Notes: generated by a model from the letters alone, not told the origin. 64,000 nucleotides of DNA from Acanthamoeba castellanii str. Neff (GCF_000313135.1 NW_004457431.1:432598-496597), one strand, 5' to 3'. Positions 1-12,381 are shown, numbered from the stretch's first letter. A program made the numbers and translations.

Positions 1-3000
1 GCAGGAGGCGCATCGTCATGCCCGGGTCAACCGCCCTACATCAGGTACCCCCCACCACGCCCCTCCTCTTTCCTCCTCTTTCCTCTCCTTCGCCCTACCC
101 GTTCGTCGCCCAGAACCCCAAAGCAAGTTGCCGTTCGTGGCTTTTTTTTTCGCTCCCTTCTTTGTGACGGCAACAAGAAGCGACACACCACCGGCGCACC
201 AAAGCCTTGCGGCGCGTTGTTCGAACAAGTTTATTTTTCTTTTCATACATCCTTTGTTTTCTTTGATTTGCAACGCCCGGGCGGCCGCTGCCGTTCGGGC
301 CGCCGGGCTCAACTGAACTTGACCGACCGGCTGACCGACTGGTTGCGCCGCTGCTCTGGCGCAGGCATGTCGCATCGGGGACGAGAAGTGGGCGAAGCAG
401 CTGCTGGAGCAGGAGTCGCGGGCGAAGCGCCGCACGTCGTGCGAGTCGGTGCGGCTCTCCGGCGGTGCCAAGCGGAGCGAGCAGGACAAGGTGGTGCGCA
501 AGCGTGCCAAGCGGGCGAGCCGCGATCGCAGGAGCCTGGTGCGTGCCAAGGAGGCCAAGATGCGCGAGCAGGCCCTGCTGAACGAGGAGGACGGCGGCAA
601 GCAGGAGCGCAAGCACCGGCTCATCAAGAAGGTGGTCAACAGCGCGCTGATCGAGCTCATCACGGCCGAGGAGGCCAACGAGGGCCAGACCCCGTTCCAC
701 CTCGCCTGCGAGTTCGGCCACGTCGACATCGTCAAGCACCTGGTGGCCTGCCTGCGCGAGAGCTTCGTCATCCCCTACGTCCTGCCCTTCGTCATCAACT
801 ACACCGACTTCCGCGGCTGGACTCCTCTTCACTGCGCCGCCAGGTCCGCTTTCCGCCCGCTTTTCGCTTTCGCTTTCGCTCCCCCCCTCCTTCGTTGACA
901 CTTTCGTTCTTTGCCTACGGACACACTCACCACGGGGAAATTGGGACGCTGTCCACCGTTTCAGCATGGGGCACCTTGACCTCTGCCAGGTGTTGCTGGA
1001 TGCAAAGGCCGACGCATCGGCCTTGGCGGACATCAGCAACACGTCGCCTCTGCACATGCTCCTCCGGTGCGAACGCTTGACTCAGGGTCCGTTCTTCCCC
1101 GCGGTGTGCTTATATTCTTTGTTTTTTCTCTTCTCCTAAACTGCCTCCTTACCTTCCCGTGCATGGCGTTGGCACCTGGCAGAGCCGTTGCACAAGCTGA
1201 AGGACGTAATCGAGGGCATGCTCCAAAACGGGGCTTCCATCAACGGCCTCAACACCTACGGCGAGACCGCTCTCCACTGTACGCGCCCATTGCCTCTTAC
1301 CTCACGTCGCAATGGCTCGAGCCTGCCTTGGCTCACGCGGTGTGGTGTGGTAGTCGCGTGCTGGAAGGGCAACGCCAGGGCGGTTGCGATTCTGCTCAAG
1401 AACGGTGCTCACGTCCACTCAGTCAATAAGTGCGTAGCCGCGGCTTGAACTTGTCCCCCCAATTCGATTGTCGCGTGCAGTTCTGTGCTGACACGGGCAC
1501 CTCCTCCCACTCCCCAGGCGCGGTGAAACGTGTCTTCATTACGCCACGCGTCAGGGCGACGTGAAGATCATAGAGGTTTGCTCTCAACCCACCATCCATT
1601 GCCTGTCGTGGTTCGACCGACCACAAAGAGACACTCACGCAAACGCCACTTTAGTTATTGGTCAAGCACGGAGCCGACATAAACGCGCTGGGGGATTGCG
1701 GAACAGCTGCAGATGTGGCCCGCAGCCACCACCAGGACCATATCGCCTCCTTCATGGACTGTACGCCACTCCTCTTCCTCTCATCTCGCTGTGGGACTCA
1801 CCTTCACGCCCCCTCCCCCCGGTGTCATACGCAGCATTCCTTACGCTGCGATCACTCCCCGACGAGCTGCTCGTCAAGGTTCGCTCGCCTCCGATAGGGA
1901 TCTAACTAGATGATCGTTTGCTGAACCCCTCCCCCCACCCTGCGAATGTTCAGGTGCTGGGCTTCCTCGATGCGGAAGACCTGTCGGCCGTGGGGCTGGT
2001 ATGCAAGCGATTCTTCCTCATCACCGACGAGAGCCGGTACCCGCAGCCTCTGTGTCAACAGTCGCGTTCGTGTGTGTAGTCGGCTCATTCTCAGTCATCA
2101 TCTTTTCTATTGAAAGTCTTTGGAAGAAGGCGTACGGCGAGCTGGTACCGCAACAATTCGCTCTCTCCCAATGCGACGACTACAAGGCCGAATGCAAGAA
2201 ATGGCTCCGACTCCATCTCAGCTCCGAATGGTGCGCCACCAGTGACTCACTACTCTCTGTGCACCTGCTCGGTCCACGACCACACATTCACCCCTCTCTC
2301 TCTCTCTCTCTCTCTCGACTCACCGCCGACACAGGTACCGCGAGGCGCGCAAGGAGGGTCGGTGGCGTTTCGATTGTCCGCGCAACGACGAGGATTGGGT
2401 CTATGACCGCTTCTTCCGGGTGGCCCTCGTCGGCGATGTCGGGACGGGCAAGGTACCTTGCGTGGATACCCTGACCTGATCCTTTTCCCATTTTTATTTT
2501 ATTTTATTACCCGTGCGTTCCGTTGCTGTTTCGGTGGAGTGTAACAATCGGTGGGGCACGCGGGTTGTGACGATCGATTCGTTCTGTGTTTTCTGTGCTC
2601 ATCTACGTAACAGAGGAGCTTCCTCACACGATTCGTGGATGATGCGTACCTGGGTTCGCGTGCGTTGCGAAAGTCAATGACGGTACGTTCACACCACCAC
2701 CACATGGGTCGTCTCTCCGTCGTCGCCCCCGCCTCACCTTGTGTCGGCGGCGTGCGCAGAAAACCAAGGCCATTCACCACAACAATCGGACGATCAAGCT
2801 GCAGATGGTACTTGTGCCCATCACTACCGTACATGCTCATTTATAGCGCCTAACTCCGACTACCTCGATTGGCTTCTTCTGTGCGTCGGATTCCAGTTCA
2901 GCGCGAGTGGATTCCACTACGAGTACGTGATTCCTATGAGCTCGACGGCGTGGCCGACTGTTTGTTTGTGGTCTTGAGCTCACCTTGTGGCTGGCCCACA

Positions 3001-4179
3001 ACGTTTGTTGGTCGGGAACGATCGCAGAGGTCGAGAGAGCTGTGACCTGAAGAGCATCAAGGGCGCCCTTCTCTTCTTCGACGTGTCAGACATGCAGTCG
3101 TTCCAAAACCTCTCCTTCTGGTGTCAACACCTGCAACGGTAACCACCGCCACAGCCCTCCACCCCTCTTGCCGGCCTACGTGGCCCACACTCACCACGAC
3201 GGCGTCGTGTGTGTTGCGTGTGTGTTGCGTGTGTGTGGTGTGTGTGTGTGTGTGGCCAGGCTGGCACCGCCGGATATTCCGGTGGTCGTGGTGGCCACCA
3301 AGGTGGACCTCGTGCAGGCTCCCGCTGTCTCCTACGCCCAGGCCAAGGTACACAGCGAATCTTGATCTTTGGCTCGACGCCCCCCGCCCCGCTACTGAAC
3401 ATTTTAGGTCCGATGCTCACAATACGTGTGCGTGCGATTGGTTGAAGCAATGGTGCGACATGCGGGCGTTCCCGTTGGTGTCGGCCAGCGCGCTCAAGGG
3501 CCTCAACGTCGACGTCGCGATGCGGCATCTCGTCAAGCGCCTCATGGCCAAGGACCAGGAGGGCAGCGAACGTGTGCACTCTGCGGCCGCCAGAGTGGGC
3601 ACCTCCGCGTCCAGCTCCACCCGATCATCGCCCCGAGGAGGCCTGCGATCCGGCGGCAGCAGGCACAAGGGCGGAGCCAGTGCCAGCGCGGGCTTGAGCT
3701 CCGGCACGAGCAGCAGCCAGCCGACCGGCGGCAGCGGCGGCGACTCGTCGACGAGCGGCAGCGGTAGTGGCAAGGGCGGGCGAACCAGCGGCTCGAAGCG
3801 AATGGCCAAGAGCGCGGGGGAGGCGATGAAGGCGAGCAAGCGCGACCGGCGAAAGGAAGTGAAGCGGGCCGCCACGGACGGCAGCATGCACTACCGGCGG
3901 CGCGACGACAGACGCGAGAGCGGCGAAGACCACCCGGCGTCGCAGCCTCAGCTGCCGCCGCCGCTGCCGCCGCTCCAGGAAAAGAAGCAGCGACGGCTCG
4001 ACGCGTGGGAGAACGACGTGCTACGACGCGTGGGAAACACGCAGCTCGAGCGGCCGCCGAAGGAGAAGAAGGACGACGCAGAGGAGGGCCTGTTCAACAG
4101 TGACGACATCATCATCCCAAGCATCACCGTGCCGCCCAAGAAGAAGAGCATCATGCACTTCTGGCGGAGGATCGGTTGA
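1..4179 (+). CDS. Ankyrin-repeat / F-box / Rab-like GTPase fusion protein (5' end outside window or at base 18)
   Basis: The window opens inside an exon (1-44) whose phase joins exon 365 to give an ankyrin start, GSTALHQACRIGDEKW. About six ankyrin repeats follow (TPFHLACEFGHVDIV, TPLHCAASMGHLDLC, TALHC, TCLHYATRQGDVKII). Next comes a textbook F-box, LPDELLVK joined across an intron to VLGFLDAEDLSAVGLVCKRF (about 1859-2030). Then a Rab/Ras-like fold: GDVGTGKRSFLTRF, GALLFFDVSDMQSF, ATKVDL and VSASALKG, ending near 3555. The tail of about 200 residues is Ser/Gly-rich then basic, ends HFWRRIG and has no CaaX or Cys-Cys prenylation site. The F-box predicts SKP1/SCF binding and the ankyrins a partner. 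The GTPase is degenerate: Arg replaces the P-loop Ser/Thr and the DTAGQ segment is replaced by FSASGFHYE, so it may not hydrolyse GTP. ATG at 18 could be the start, but an upstream exon is equally possible. Confidence 0.8.
2294..2316. repeat. (CT)n microsatellite in intron
   Basis: A CT dinucleotide tract lies just before the acceptor of an intron of the ankyrin-F-box-Rab-like gene. It may double as the polypyrimidine tract. Confidence 0.8.
3207..3254. repeat. (GT)n-rich intron
   Basis: An imperfect GT/TGCGTGTG tract fills most of the intron between the LFFDVSDM exon and the LAPPDIPVVVVATK exon of the same gene. Similar GT/AC tracts recur in introns across the window. Confidence 0.8.
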
Positions 4180-4634
4180 CAAGACACACACACCCTCACC
4201 AGCAAACATGTTGGCCGAACCCAAGACATAACATAAACTTGTCATCAACTTCAACGTTGTTGTCATCACCATTGTTGTCCTGCGTGCGTGGCATTCCAAA
4301 AATGCCAAGTAGCCCAGGCGGAATGAATGAAATTAAATTCATTTCCAGGTGCCGCAACCACAAAGGCAACAGAGAGCCAACAACACACGAACACCAACCG
4401 AGAGGAGGACAGGAAGGAACTGGGGGCGCCCATCTAGTTTTCTCTCCTTTTGGGAAGGCGCGGTTGATGATAGAAGAAGATCGACATATATACAGATTAA
4501 AGAACGATTAAGAAGGAGGAAGAGTATATTAGCCATCTCCATCTTTCATCTTCCTCGGCTGCTCTCCTTCTTCTGTATACTCCATCTCCATCTTCATCTT
4601 CAGAACTCCATTTTTCATCTCAAAATAAGGAAAA
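4180..4634. other. Intergenic region with candidate TATA (4487-4492)
   Basis: No gene seen. AT-richer than its surroundings. A CATATATAC motif sits at 4485-4493, followed by CATCTCCATCTTCATCTT-type pyrimidine repeats (about 4535-4620) just before the ATG at 4635. It could be the promoter and 5' UTR of the ankyrin-TBC gene. The TATA is 143 bp from the ATG, so its role is uncertain. Confidence 0.4.
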
Positions 4635-7600
4635 ATGGAGGGCGGGTTTCATGCGTTGGTGCGGAGAGGCGACGAGCGCGGGCTGAAGGCCGTGATAGCC
4701 GAGAAGGAGGGGCGAGGCACGCGCGAGCTCAAGGAAACGGTCGGCGCGCGCGACCCCTTTGGAAACACGCCCCTTCACTACGCCGCCGAGGGCCGACACG
4801 ACATCGCCCTCCTCCTCCTCGCCTGCGGACCGCTCGTGGTGACTGTCGACGCCCGCAACAACGAAGGCAGCACGCCCCTCCACCAAGGCACTTCCCCCCT
4901 TCGCTTTTCGCTCTTCGTTCTTTTGTCGCTTTTCGTTCTTCTTCGCGTTCGCTTTTCCTGCGCGCGTGTGCTCTCTGGTGGTGGCAGGGACAAACGCTTT
5001 GTTTTTATTTACGTGCTTTGCGTTGTGCTGTTCGTGATTGGTGGTGTGAAACAACAGCGGCGTTTGGCAACTTCCACCAGTGCGTGCGGTTGCTGCTGAA
5101 GAATGGAGCGTTCGTGGACGTTGCAGACTACGACGGCTCCACACCTCTCCATCACGGGTGCGTGCCTTCTTATTGGCAGGCACAACTATATAGTTGGTGC
5201 AAACTCATAACGCACGACTCCAAGTGAGACTGACGGCTCTTGTTGGTGGTGGCTGCCTGGGCTCAGTGCGGCCAACAACGCTGTCGAGTCGGTACTGCTG
5301 CTGCTGGAGCACGGGGCCAGCATCGAGGCCAAGGACAACGACGGATACACCGCCCTGCACCACTCGGCCTTCAACAACTCTGTCGAGGTCCTCCACCGCC
5401 TCCTCAAAGCCGGTACGCTCTTTCACATCTTCATATCTTCGCAATGGTGATCACTTGATCATTGCCATCGCTCAGCTGGAGACTCACCACGTGCGCACAG
5501 GGTCGGATTTGAACGCGAGAGACGCACAGGAGGGCACTACAGCGCTCCACTTGGCCTCCTTTGGCGGTTACCACACCGCCGTGCAGCTGCTTGTGGCCGC
5601 CGGCGCTAACATCCACGCCACAGACAACGACGGCGCCACGCCGCTGGTATCTATCTCCTGCCACCACCACCACCGTGATCATCGGCATTTTATGATGCAC
5701 TTCTCTGACACACACGTGTGGGTCGAATCCAGCACAAGGCGGCGTTTCAGGGCTCGCTCGACTGCCTCAAGTTTTTGGTGTCGCAGGGCGCGGAGGTCAA
5801 TCGAAAGGACAACACGCTTTCCACGCCGCTCCACCTCGCGGCCTACCAGGGCCAGCTGGAGTGCATTCAATTCCTCGTTCAGTCCGGCGCCAAGACAACT
5901 GAGGTATCGCTTTCGTTCTTTCTTTCGCTTCGTTCTTTAATTTTTGCTTCGCTTCGCTTGCTTCACCTGCTAAGATTCAATGCCTGCGTCCACACTGCGC
6001 AGACAAACAAGCACGGGAGGACGCCGCTGCAGTTGGCCATGGCCAAGGGGCATTTGAAATGCGTGGAATTCCTCAAAAAGGCGCAGGAGACCACTCCGGC
6101 TGCGCCCACGCCCGCCTCTCCTCGTGTGGCCCCCGATGTCAGCGCCGCCCAGCACCACTCGCAGCGCGACATTCCGACGGTGGCGGCCCTCGAAGACGAT
6201 CAGCTGGAGCTCATCGACAAGCTCATCGACCGACAGACCAGCAAAGACGCCGCCAAGAAGGCAGAGGATGCGACTGAGCCCCAAGTCGACAAGAATCACC
6301 CGCACAAGACCCTCGCCGACCTGGCCGGAGCCACCGCCGCCAAGAAAGACACGCCCGACCCGACGCAGAGCAAGCAGGCCAACGACGAAGAGAAGAACCG
6401 GGCAGCGGCCAAGGCGGTGCCGCCGGAGAAGGAGCCCGCACCGCGCGGCCGGAGCTCCAGCAAGCCCACGGGGCCGGTGAGTCCGTCGGCGGCGACTGCG
6501 GGCGCGGCGGGCAAGAGCCAGAGCCAGGGCAACCAGCACCTGACCCTGCCCTCGCGGCGATACCGCGGCAACAACAAGAACATGAGCACGGACAACGACG
6601 ACTCGTCGGACCGCAGCTGGGTGTGGACCAGCGACGACGACGACAATAACGAAAACGAAGAGCAGGGGTGGATCTTCGACGGCAGCGGCGAGCGGCGGGC
6701 GGTGGTGCACAAGAACAAGAACTCGACGCACGAGGCCACCGCGCAGGCCACGTCGACAGCTGCCGCCGAGCAGCAGCCGCAAGAGAAGAAGAAGAAAAAG
6801 AAGAAGAAAAACCTCTCCGACCGGCAGAAGAAGGAGAAGGGCGACAAGGACCGCAAGCTGAATGGCATCGGGAAGATGATCAAGACTGCCTCGCTCGCCA
6901 GCTTCCAGCTGAGCCCGCGGAGTCGACGCAACGAGGACCTGTTGGAACGATTCTCGATGCTGCCGGCCAAGGAGCGCGAAGACCTGAAGAGCCACAGCTC
7001 TGACGCCATCGACTCGATCAAGGAGGTGGCGGGCGACTTCATCGTGCGCGGCGGCAACGGCGGCGGCGGTGGCGGTGGTGGATTCGATAGGAGCGAGAGC
7101 GACCTCACCGAAAACGACGGCGAGAACGAGGCGACGCTCACCTCGTACCTCACCGACTCAGACGACAGCGACGACGAGTTTGGCGAGAAGGAAATCGACT
7201 ACTCCAAACTCGACAAATACGGCTTCCTCAAGGACGAGGGGTGCGCACTCTCCTTTTTAGCTCCTATGTAGGTCGGATTGAACTCCTATTAACGCGCAAT
7301 ACCCGTGGATGCCACCTCACACACGACAGGGAGACTTCCGAATCTTCAATGAAGCGACGAGCCATGGAGGCCTCGCGAGCGCTCAAATGGAGCAAGATCA
7401 TTCAACACTGGGAGATCTACAAGCGAAAGAAAAAGGTGCTCCTGGCCGCGCGTGGCTGGGCTTCTGCCATGCGTCGTTACTAAGTTGCGCTATTATTATT
7501 TGGTGTGTGCAGCTGCCCAAGCTGCACGGGCGGGTGGCCAAAGGCATACCGGACTGCGTGCGCGGGACCGTGTGGAAGCTCATCGTCAATGCGCGAGGGG

Positions 7601-9243
7601 TGCAGAAGGAACTGGGCTTCAGCTACCCGGTACGTCCACCCTTTCGCGTACTTGTCGATACCGACCAAGATGGGCTCATACGGGCCATGGTGTGACCAAA
7701 ACACAGGAACTGTGCGCCAAGGCGCACAACACAAAAGACGGGCGTCAGATCGATCTCGACATCAAACGAACGTACCGCAATCACTTCATGTTCCGCGACA
7801 AGAAGGGCATGGGGTACGCCCGCCTCTACGACATAAGAACCTGGTTCTCTATGCTGGCTTCTGAAGCGTTCACTCATGCGTGACGATTGCCCTTCTTCTT
7901 CTGCTTCTTCCCGCAACGCCGCAGACAAAAGGCGTTGTCCAACATCCTGAAGGCGTACAGCATCTTCAATGTCGACATCGGGTACTGCCAGGGCATGGCC
8001 GACATCGCTGCGCTCCTGGTCATGTACATGGAAGAAGAGGTGCGGCAAACCATGCCCTGCTCCCCCCCCAAACACCATGACTCTGCGCTCTCTAGAGTTG
8101 GCGAGATGCTCAAGTTTACGCAAATCGTGTGTTGACTCAAATCGTCGCGCAGGAGGCGTGGTGGACTCTTGTGGCGCTGATCAGGCGATACGCCATGCAG
8201 GGCCTCTTCAGCTTGGTACGCGTACCCTCGTACACGCTCTGGTGCGATTGGCCGTATTGCTCATCCGCGCGTCTTACTCGGTCGGACCCACAGGGCTTTC
8301 CTCGGCTGTTCCAGTGCTTCTCCGTGCACGAAAAGCTGCTCCAGCGCTACCTCCCCGCTCTCCACGCTCACTTCGTACTTTTTGCCACCCGCAAGCTGCC
8401 CTTCGCTTGGCTTATCAATCACCCCAGCTGCAGTGATACTTTTGTTAACGTTAACCGCGATGGCCAGGCCAAGGCGGGCATCGAGACAGCCATGTACGCG
8501 ACCAAGTGGTACATGGACATCTTCCTGGGCGCCCTTCCCTTCCCGGTCGTGCTCAGGTACGCTTTTTCCCTTCATTTCTTCTTTTTCTCTTCTTCTTCGG
8601 CTTACACCTGGTCTGTTGGGGGGGGGTGGCGCAGGGTGTGGGATCTGTACTTGTGGGGCGGACCCGACGTGGTGTACCGATTCTCGCTGTCGGTGCTGAA
8701 GCACTTCGAGAGCGAGCTGCTGTCGCTCAACTTTGAAGACGCGCTCTCCTTCATCAACGAGCTCCCCAAACGGAGAATCGACACCGACGAACTCATCAAG
8801 GTGCGCTCTTTTAAGTCCTATGAACGTTCTGGGTTGCATATAGGAACTAAAACGTGCGTGCACAGGCCTACAAGAAGCTGCAGGCAACGATCAAGACTTC
8901 GAAAATCGTCAAGCTGGAGGAGGACTACGCGGCGGCCAACCAGGGGGTCAAGTTTCTGGTGGGCGCCAGGGACCTTACCAAGACAATCACGGGCGAGGAG
9001 GCATCGTCACCTCGCGGCACCAACAACGCCACTAATGGGAAGAAGAGGCGAGCCGGCACCGTCATCATGCCCTTCTCCCCGACGTCGTCTGCGGCCAAGT
9101 CGTCGAGCGCGGCGTCGGCACCGCCTACTTCCTCCGTCTCGCTGCCCTCGTCGCCATTACTCAGCGACACAACAGACCCGGCCGCATCACCAGACCCGCA
9201 GGACAAGAAGGAAGCCCTCCAGAACCTCCTCAAGAGCATGTAG
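4635..9243 (+). CDS. Ankyrin-repeat / TBC-domain (Rab GTPase-activating) protein
   Basis: Starts MEGGFHALVRRGDERGLKAV with no in-frame ATG upstream. Eight ankyrin repeats (4740-6085; for example TPLHYAAEGRHDIAL, TPLHQAAFGNFHQCV, TALHLASFGGYHTAV, TPLHLAAYQGQLECI) are each split by introns near the TPLH motif. A charged, low-complexity linker of about 380 residues (6090-7200) includes a long Lys run. A TBC domain follows (about 7330-8800): GIPDCVRGTVWKLI, the arginine finger IDLDIKRTY, the glutamine finger YCQGMAD, and VWDLYLWGG. Both catalytic fingers are intact, so it should stimulate GTP hydrolysis on a Rab. The Ser/Ala-rich tail ends NLLKSM. The repeats probably choose partner or location. 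It lies directly downstream of an ankyrin-Rab-like gene on the same strand. Intron 1 has a GC donor. Confidence 0.87.
4888..5058 (+). other. GC-AG intron of the ankyrin-TBC gene
   Basis: The only join that restores the ankyrin repeat (STPLHQ to AAFGNFHQ) uses exon end CACCAAG at 4887, donor GCACTT and acceptor AACAACAG at 5058. No GT donor nearby keeps the frame. Confidence 0.65.
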
Positions 9244-9539
9244 TAGTTCCCCCTTCACCTTTTACCTATTTTCCCGAGCCTCCCTGGTCTGGGCAGCTGT
9301 GCTCTGCAGCCTTTTGCCTTGTTTGGCGGACCGTCGCAAGTCCGTTGGCCCGCGGGCACTAAAATGGGCCACTCAGCAAAGAGGGCCATTGGCTGGCTGG
9401 CTCTCTGGGGCGTCATCATACACACAAGAATGGTGTGGTCGCCCGATACGCCATCGAGCAGTTCCAACGAGCAGCAACGCCGAGCTGGTGCTGTCCAGCG
9501 TGCCGGGATCGACGTACTGATCGTGCCCAACCAGCTCCA

Positions 9540-10035
9540 GGCCAACGACCGCAGCGACGACCTCCGCTCTGGCGGCGTGGGGCCTTATCCAGGCGGCGTG
9601 GGAGCAGCCCGTGCTGGTGGTCTCGTCGGGTACCTTCGGGGGGCTCACCGGCGAATCGGTTCGTCAAGCAGCGGCTCGACGAGGCCACCATGCTGCGGTT
9701 CCGCGAGGAGGCCGCCCTGCTGGCCTAGCTGCGCCATCCCAGCGTGGTCCTGTTCATCGGCGCCTGCGTGCGGCCCAACATTGGATTGTCACCGAGTGGA
9801 TCCAAAGGGCAAGCTCCGCGACGTGCTGGCCGACGGCTCGATCAAGCTGCTGTGAGCCGCGGGAGCGCATGGTCCAGGGCATCGCGCTCGGGCTCGCCTA
9901 CCTGCACTGCGACCTCAAGTCGTCCAACGTGCTGATCGACAAGGCTTGGAATGCCAAGCTCGCTGTCTTTGGGCCGGCGCACATCAAGCAGGGAGAACGA
10001 GACCAGACGTACGCTGGCATGGCCGGAGGTGTCAT
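9540..10035 (+). pseudogene. Decayed tyrosine-kinase-like (TKL) protein kinase domain
   Basis: Kinase fragments appear in order but in different frames: the helix C region RFREEAALLA, a TAG stop at 9727-9729, then LRHPSVVLFIGACVRPN, IVTEW, GKLRDVLADGSIKLL ended by TGA, RERMVQGIALGLAYLH, and CDLKSSNVLID. The usual residues between YLH and the catalytic loop, including the HR of HRD, are missing. After NAKLAVFGPAHIKQ the domain fades out. VVLFIGAC and DLKSSNVL are typical of amoebal TKL kinases. At least two stops and two frameshifts make it non-functional, unless the sequence has errors. Confidence 0.7.
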
Positions 10036-10074
10036 TTCTTTTTCATTTCTTTCGGTCATTGCTTTTCTTTTTAG

Positions 10075-12290
10075 ATGGGCAGCACAAGAGGAAGCGGTGG
10101 GGTGGGGCCAGGGGCAGGCCAGCCCGTCTTCACCTTTGGCCTCCCCTGGGGCGGCGGCATCCGTCGCTTCGTGGTGCCCCCCGCGCCGCTCAAGTCGGGG
10201 CACTACTCGAGTAGTGGCGGCAAGGCCCGCAATCACCAACCCTTGCCGCACGCAAGTGACGCGATGCAGCCGCAGCCACCAGCATTCGTGGGCCTGTCCC
10301 GCAGCGACGGCTCGTGCGACATACACCACTTCAAGGTCCTCCCATTCTCTCAATTCGTACAACGAATCTCGTCCGTCGGCTGCAGGGCATGGCACTGACA
10401 CAAACGCCGAGGCGGGGCTCGAAACGTAGGACGGAGGGCAGGTGCTGCAGGTGGAGGCCTCGTCGGTGTGGGTGGACTTCCTGGCGGTGCCCGTGGTGCC
10501 CGACCCGACGTCAACTGCGGCCGCTGCGCCACCACCCACATCGGGCACCGAGAGCGACGGCGGTGGCGCGGTGCCTCTCGAGCAGCAGGGACCGGCCGGC
10601 CCGGGGCGACGGGCGCCGAGGGCGACAGTGGTGGTGTCGCTGCACGAGCGCGAGGGCGACGAGGTCGAGGTCAAGGCCTGGGAGCTGCGCCATGTCGTGG
10701 TGCGCGGCGACCAGGCCCGGAAGAAGGCGCCAACGTCACAGCACCACCACCAGCATGCCTGCGAGTGGAAGGCGATCGAGGTCGAGGTCGAGGTGCCGCT
10801 GCGGTTGGAGAAGACGCTGGACCACTGGCGACAGGCTGCCGCCTCGGTCGCCGCCAGCACCACCACGTCATCGTCGTCTTCTTCGTCTTCATCATCTTCC
10901 CCGCCATCAAAGCCAACGAGCGCGCTGTCGGGAGCCGCCGTGGGCGTTGGTGGTGAAGGAGGCTCGTTTTCGTATCTGCACGCGGCCAAGGGCCGAAAAG
11001 ACGGCGACGAAGAGGACGACGACGATTATCAGCCACCAACGTACGACACGCACACGGCACGCGCACGCACAACCACACGACTCACTGCCGCCACCATCGG
11101 CAGAGCGGGGCGACGTACGAGCGTGATGCCGCTGCCCAACCCCACCGAGGCACACGTCGCCTCGGACGGCGCGCGGATGGTGGTCGCGGCCAAGGGCGTG
11201 GCCGAGATCTGCGTGTGGAGCGCTGCCCTCCACACCGTCACGCTCGGCGTACGCTCCGCACTCCTCTTCCCCCTCTCGCACAGTTGCCTGTGCTGATGAC
11301 GTTCTTTTTTGACATATTTGCAGAAGACGCGCCGTCGGCAGCTGCGATTGACGTTCGAGCGGCTGCTGTCGTACCCCGGGATGGAGGTGACCTGCCTGGC
11401 GCTCGTGCCGTCGTCGGGCGCTACGGTGGTGGCCGGCACCGAGCACGGGCTCGTGATGCACCATCTGGACAGGAGCGACACCAATCAGGCCTGGAGCGTC
11501 CTCGCGCTCGAACCCGCGACCAGCGCGACCAGCGCAACCAGCATCACCGGTACACACCCGCACCCCCGAGCATCAATCGTCGATGCAACCGTCACCCACT
11601 CACGCGCTATGTGTCGTGTGCGTGTGCGTGTGCGTGTCGTGCGTTGTCTCTCGGAAGCCATCTACCCGATCGAGCGCAGGTCCGAGAGTGTCACGTTCTC
11701 GTGCCTCGACAGTCAGGGGAGCCTCTTCCTCGTCACGCTATGGGCGACGACCGCGGAGGGCGCGGATCCCATCGCGCGGGTCGTCCGTCTGATGGTGCCC
11801 TTCAAGCTCAACCGCTACCTCCTCACCGTCCTCCCGCCCGACGACCATCTCGGTAATTGACTCATCATCATCCACTCTTCGGCCTCGTCATTTGGTTAAC
11901 TTTGATCGTCATAGAGAACGGCGCGCTCATCTTCGCGACGGGCCAGTGTAGCATTTACCTGTGCACGTTCCACGGCGTCCTGGAGCACACCCGGCAGAGG
12001 CCGCAGCTCGAGGCGCGCAGCGGTGACGAGGACACGACCAAGCGTACGCCCTACGCTCCACGCTCTCGCATGATCAGGAGAGCTGATGATGGTGGTGGTG
12101 GTGGTGCGTGGGGGGAGCAGAGGTGTGGGGCAAGCCGCTGCAGCTGCCCCTGACGCGGGCCATCCTGAGCGACAGTCCAGTGGTCACGCTCGCGGCGTCG
12201 GCGCCCTTCCACGCCCAGGAGGTGGACGTACTCGACACGGTGTGCCTCTACGTCGCGACCGTCGCCGGCGCCAAGCTCTACATCGTGTGA
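10075..12290 (+). CDS. Hypothetical protein, possible beta-propeller (WD40-like)
   Basis: Seven or so exons join in frame from ATG 10075 to TGA 12288: GLSRSDGSCDIHHFK to VLQVEASSVWVDFLAVP (intron about 10336-10441), a Ser/His-rich stretch, then MPLPNPTEAHVASDGARMVV, VAEICVWSAAL, PGMEVTCLALVPSSGATVVA, SVTFSCLDSQGSLFLVTLW, ENGALIFATGQCSIYLCTF and the end AGAKLYIV. The recurring strand pattern of about 40 residues with Gly/Asp turns suggests a beta-propeller, but canonical WD dipeptides and GH motifs are absent. The ATG follows a CTTTTTAG that looks like an acceptor, so an upstream non-coding or coding exon is possible; the decayed kinase lies just upstream. No family recognised. Confidence 0.5.
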
Positions 12291-12381
12291 CGCTCGTCCC
12301 AGCCAAAAATAATAAATAATAAAAACTTGATGGCCATCTCTTGGCCTTTGTCGTTGTTGCGGTGGTGGGGGTGGTGTTTGC

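Noticed and set aside
217..1080. A 287-residue plus-strand ORF covering the first ankyrin exons in another frame
   Set aside because: Arg/Gly/Ala-rich shadow; the ankyrin motifs lie in the frame starting with exon 365.
5970..7153. Long minus-strand ORFs opposite the ankyrin-TBC linker
   Set aside because: Antisense shadows of a GC-rich, Lys/Glu-rich coding region; the plus strand carries the ankyrin-TBC protein.
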